Source: Prunella strophiata (lineage: Eukaryota; Chordata; Aves; Passeriformes; Prunellidae). From it: 64,000 bases of DNA. Location: positions 109,380,162-109,444,161 of the forward strand of contig JAZBQD010000030.1 in NCBI GenBank assembly GCA_036583965.1, read 5' to 3'. A model generated the notes under the pieces. It saw only the letters and a list, made by a program, of their open reading frames with translations. It was not told where the DNA came from and did not search any database. Of the stretch, positions 62,619-64,000 are shown one piece after another; positions within the stretch are counted from its first letter, which is position 1; each line of letters opens with the position of its first letter. A program made the position numbers and the translations under genes.

Positions 62619-63060
62619 CACTTCTTGCCACTAGATCACCATCAGCTTCATAAGAAGCTTGGAGCTGTTCATGTTTGAATAATCTCAAGCAGAATTGTGC
62701 AGAAGACTCCTCAGTTTGCATTACCCCTTCCCTGAATGTCTGAGTTTCCAAAAGCATAACTGGAACCCCGACATCAACCCAAACTTTTTGCAGCAACCCG
62801 TTGGTGTTTCTGTTTATTATCATGTCTGATGTTACAATACACCCTCCCTTAAGAAAGGCAGTGTTTAATTGACCAAACAAGAAAAACAAATGCTTCCCCA
62901 AGGCATAAATTCCATGAACTGTTTGGATGTTTTCTATGAAGCTAACAAACACTTCTGTCAGTATTTGGAAGACTTAGACACTGGTTTTTGAATGGACTGA
63001 AGCAAAGAAGAGACAGCATTAATTGGATTTTAGAGTTTCAACAAGTTTAAAGACATTCCA
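62583..63060 (-). pseudogene. Poly(A)-tailed, truncated coding remnant (probable retropseudogene), parent unknown
   Basis: On the minus strand about 115 codons stay open from roughly 62,965 down to 62,619 and run straight into a 36-nt poly(A) (T run 62,583-62,618 on the plus strand). The predicted peptide is balanced and protein-like, not low-complexity, with segments such as TEVFVSFIENIQTVHG, AFLKGGCIVTSDMII and KVWVDVGVPVMLLETQ. Upstream in the same frame, coding-like text is broken by TAA stops near 62,974 and 63,017, so the copy is dead at its 5' side. Poly(A) directly after sense codons, with no stop codon or 3' UTR, suggests priming within an A-rich stretch of an mRNA, or 3' loss. No flanking target-site duplication was found. 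I do not recognise the protein family. The alternative, a live exon next to a T tract, is less likely: the 3' side lacks a good donor and 'cttccaaatactgacag|aag' is only a passable acceptor. Confidence 0.5.
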
Positions 63061-64000
63061 GGGTAAATACTACTTGTTTTATAACACTGCTCATAAATAA
63101 ATGAAGTTTTAAAGATAGACTTTGTACTCTGATTAAAATTATTTTTTTAGTTATATTAATACAGCTAAAATAACAGAAAAAATGTGTGGTTATATTCCAG
63201 ACTCACAGGGAAGAGTGTCAGGCCTGCTCTTGAAACCTTCTTTTTAATATATTTGTATTTAATGTGTCCCTGCAATCAGACTACATGTGGAAACACTAAG
63301 TGCAGCTTTATGGACTTTTGGGGGCTCAGTGCAGCTGCAGGGTTATAATCCACAGATGATCCAAACACAGGAAAAGAAATGGATTCAGTTTTTAATACCA
63401 ACCTCATTTACTGACTTCATGCTGGTGTAGTGTAGGTGAACACAAGACTATAGAGAGGAGGACTAATTCTTGTTCTTTCCAAACAAATGAAAAACATTAA
63501 ACCAGTATTTTCACTGCCAAAAAAGAAAAAAAAAAAAAATCAAAAAACCAAACCAAAACAAAAACCTAACAAAAAACCCCCACAACAACAAGAAGGAAAA
63601 AAACCTCTCCCATTTTTCATGGTTTTAGCATTGAGAAAAGCACTGGCAAGATGGAATTCAGGCTCCAAAGCCATTAAATTCTTGAGGATGTCTCAGCACT
63701 GTCCTTAGGATCAATGAATCAAAGGCATACCTGTGTCTCACAGGCAAGTTCCCTGTTTTTTCCCCCTTGCTCTTCCCCCTAAGGGGGAGCATTCCAGGAA
63801 GGATGTTGACTTTTACATAGAAACATGATACAGTGAGCCTGGAAGGACGAGATACCTGACTGGGACAGGTTTGGGTTACCCAAGAGCTGATGTTTTTCTC
63901 TCATATCTGAAATGATCTACTAAGTGCTCTGATATGCCTGATTGCCTGAAAATTGAATGCTTAATGCACACAGTCAAAATGTGAAGCATACACATGCAAT
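63061..64000. other. Unique AT-rich sequence
   Basis: Apart from the A-rich block at 63,519-63,602, nothing is recognised up to the end of the window. Confidence 0.5.
63519..63602 (+). repeat. A-rich low-complexity block
   Basis: AAAAAAGAAAAAAAAAAAAA followed by A-rich text with AACCAAACC and AACCCCC. The Lys/Gln/Pro-rich frame across it is compositional. Confidence 0.88.

Noticed and set aside
1..64000. CRISPR arrays, bacterial operons, phage or plasmid functions
   Set aside because: No regularly spaced repeats with unique spacers and no prokaryotic gene organisation. CR1 fragments and CpG depletion place the sequence in a bird nuclear genome.

Overview
The window reads as a vertebrate, almost certainly bird, nuclear genome. 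Ten fragments of CR1-type LINEs carry the avian 3' end (CR1-strand text of the type 'GGTCCCTTCCAACC', ending in ATTCTATG/ATTCTGTG repeats). One solo LTR matches, from memory, the ERVL-type LTRs common in songbirds. The background is AT-rich and CpG-poor, with long A/T tracts. There are no operons, Shine-Dalgarno sites, CRISPR arrays or other prokaryotic features. No multi-exon protein-coding gene could be supported. Most of the 64 kb looks intronic or intergenic.

Layout. 1-18.4 kb is unique AT-rich DNA with A/T tracts and two CR1 remnants. 18.4-19.86 kb is the only clear gene-related landmark: a strong CpG island. On the minus strand it has GC boxes, a TATA-like ATAAAAGG and, about 255 bp downstream of that, a consensus splice donor (CAG|GTGGGT). 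The simplest reading is a minus-strand promoter with a noncoding first exon whose gene runs left out of the window. 19.9-36 kb is unique sequence with small CR1 remnants, a 71-bp tandem duplication, an (ATT)n microsatellite of about 91 bp and CpG-retaining blocks that may be conserved noncoding elements.

36.0-38.7 kb holds a local rearrangement. A roughly 1.8 kb tandem duplication starts at a TCAGG microhomology inside a CR1, and the second copy has lost its middle. 38.7-57 kb is mostly unique DNA with two longer CR1s and further candidate conserved blocks near 50.0-50.45 and 54.48-54.84 kb. 57.24-57.84 kb is a CR1 3' end directly abutted by an internally deleted solo LTR. 60.33-60.39 kb holds a tiny poly(A) insertion between perfect 10-bp direct repeats. 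62.58-63.06 kb holds a poly(A)-tailed, stop-bearing protein-coding remnant on the minus strand that looks like a truncated retrocopy of a gene I cannot name.

No set of genes works together here. The biological content is one promoter, possible distal regulatory DNA and a record of retroposition and template-switching rearrangement. I found no new defence, metabolic or mobile system. Repeat assignments are from memory of the families; no database was searched.
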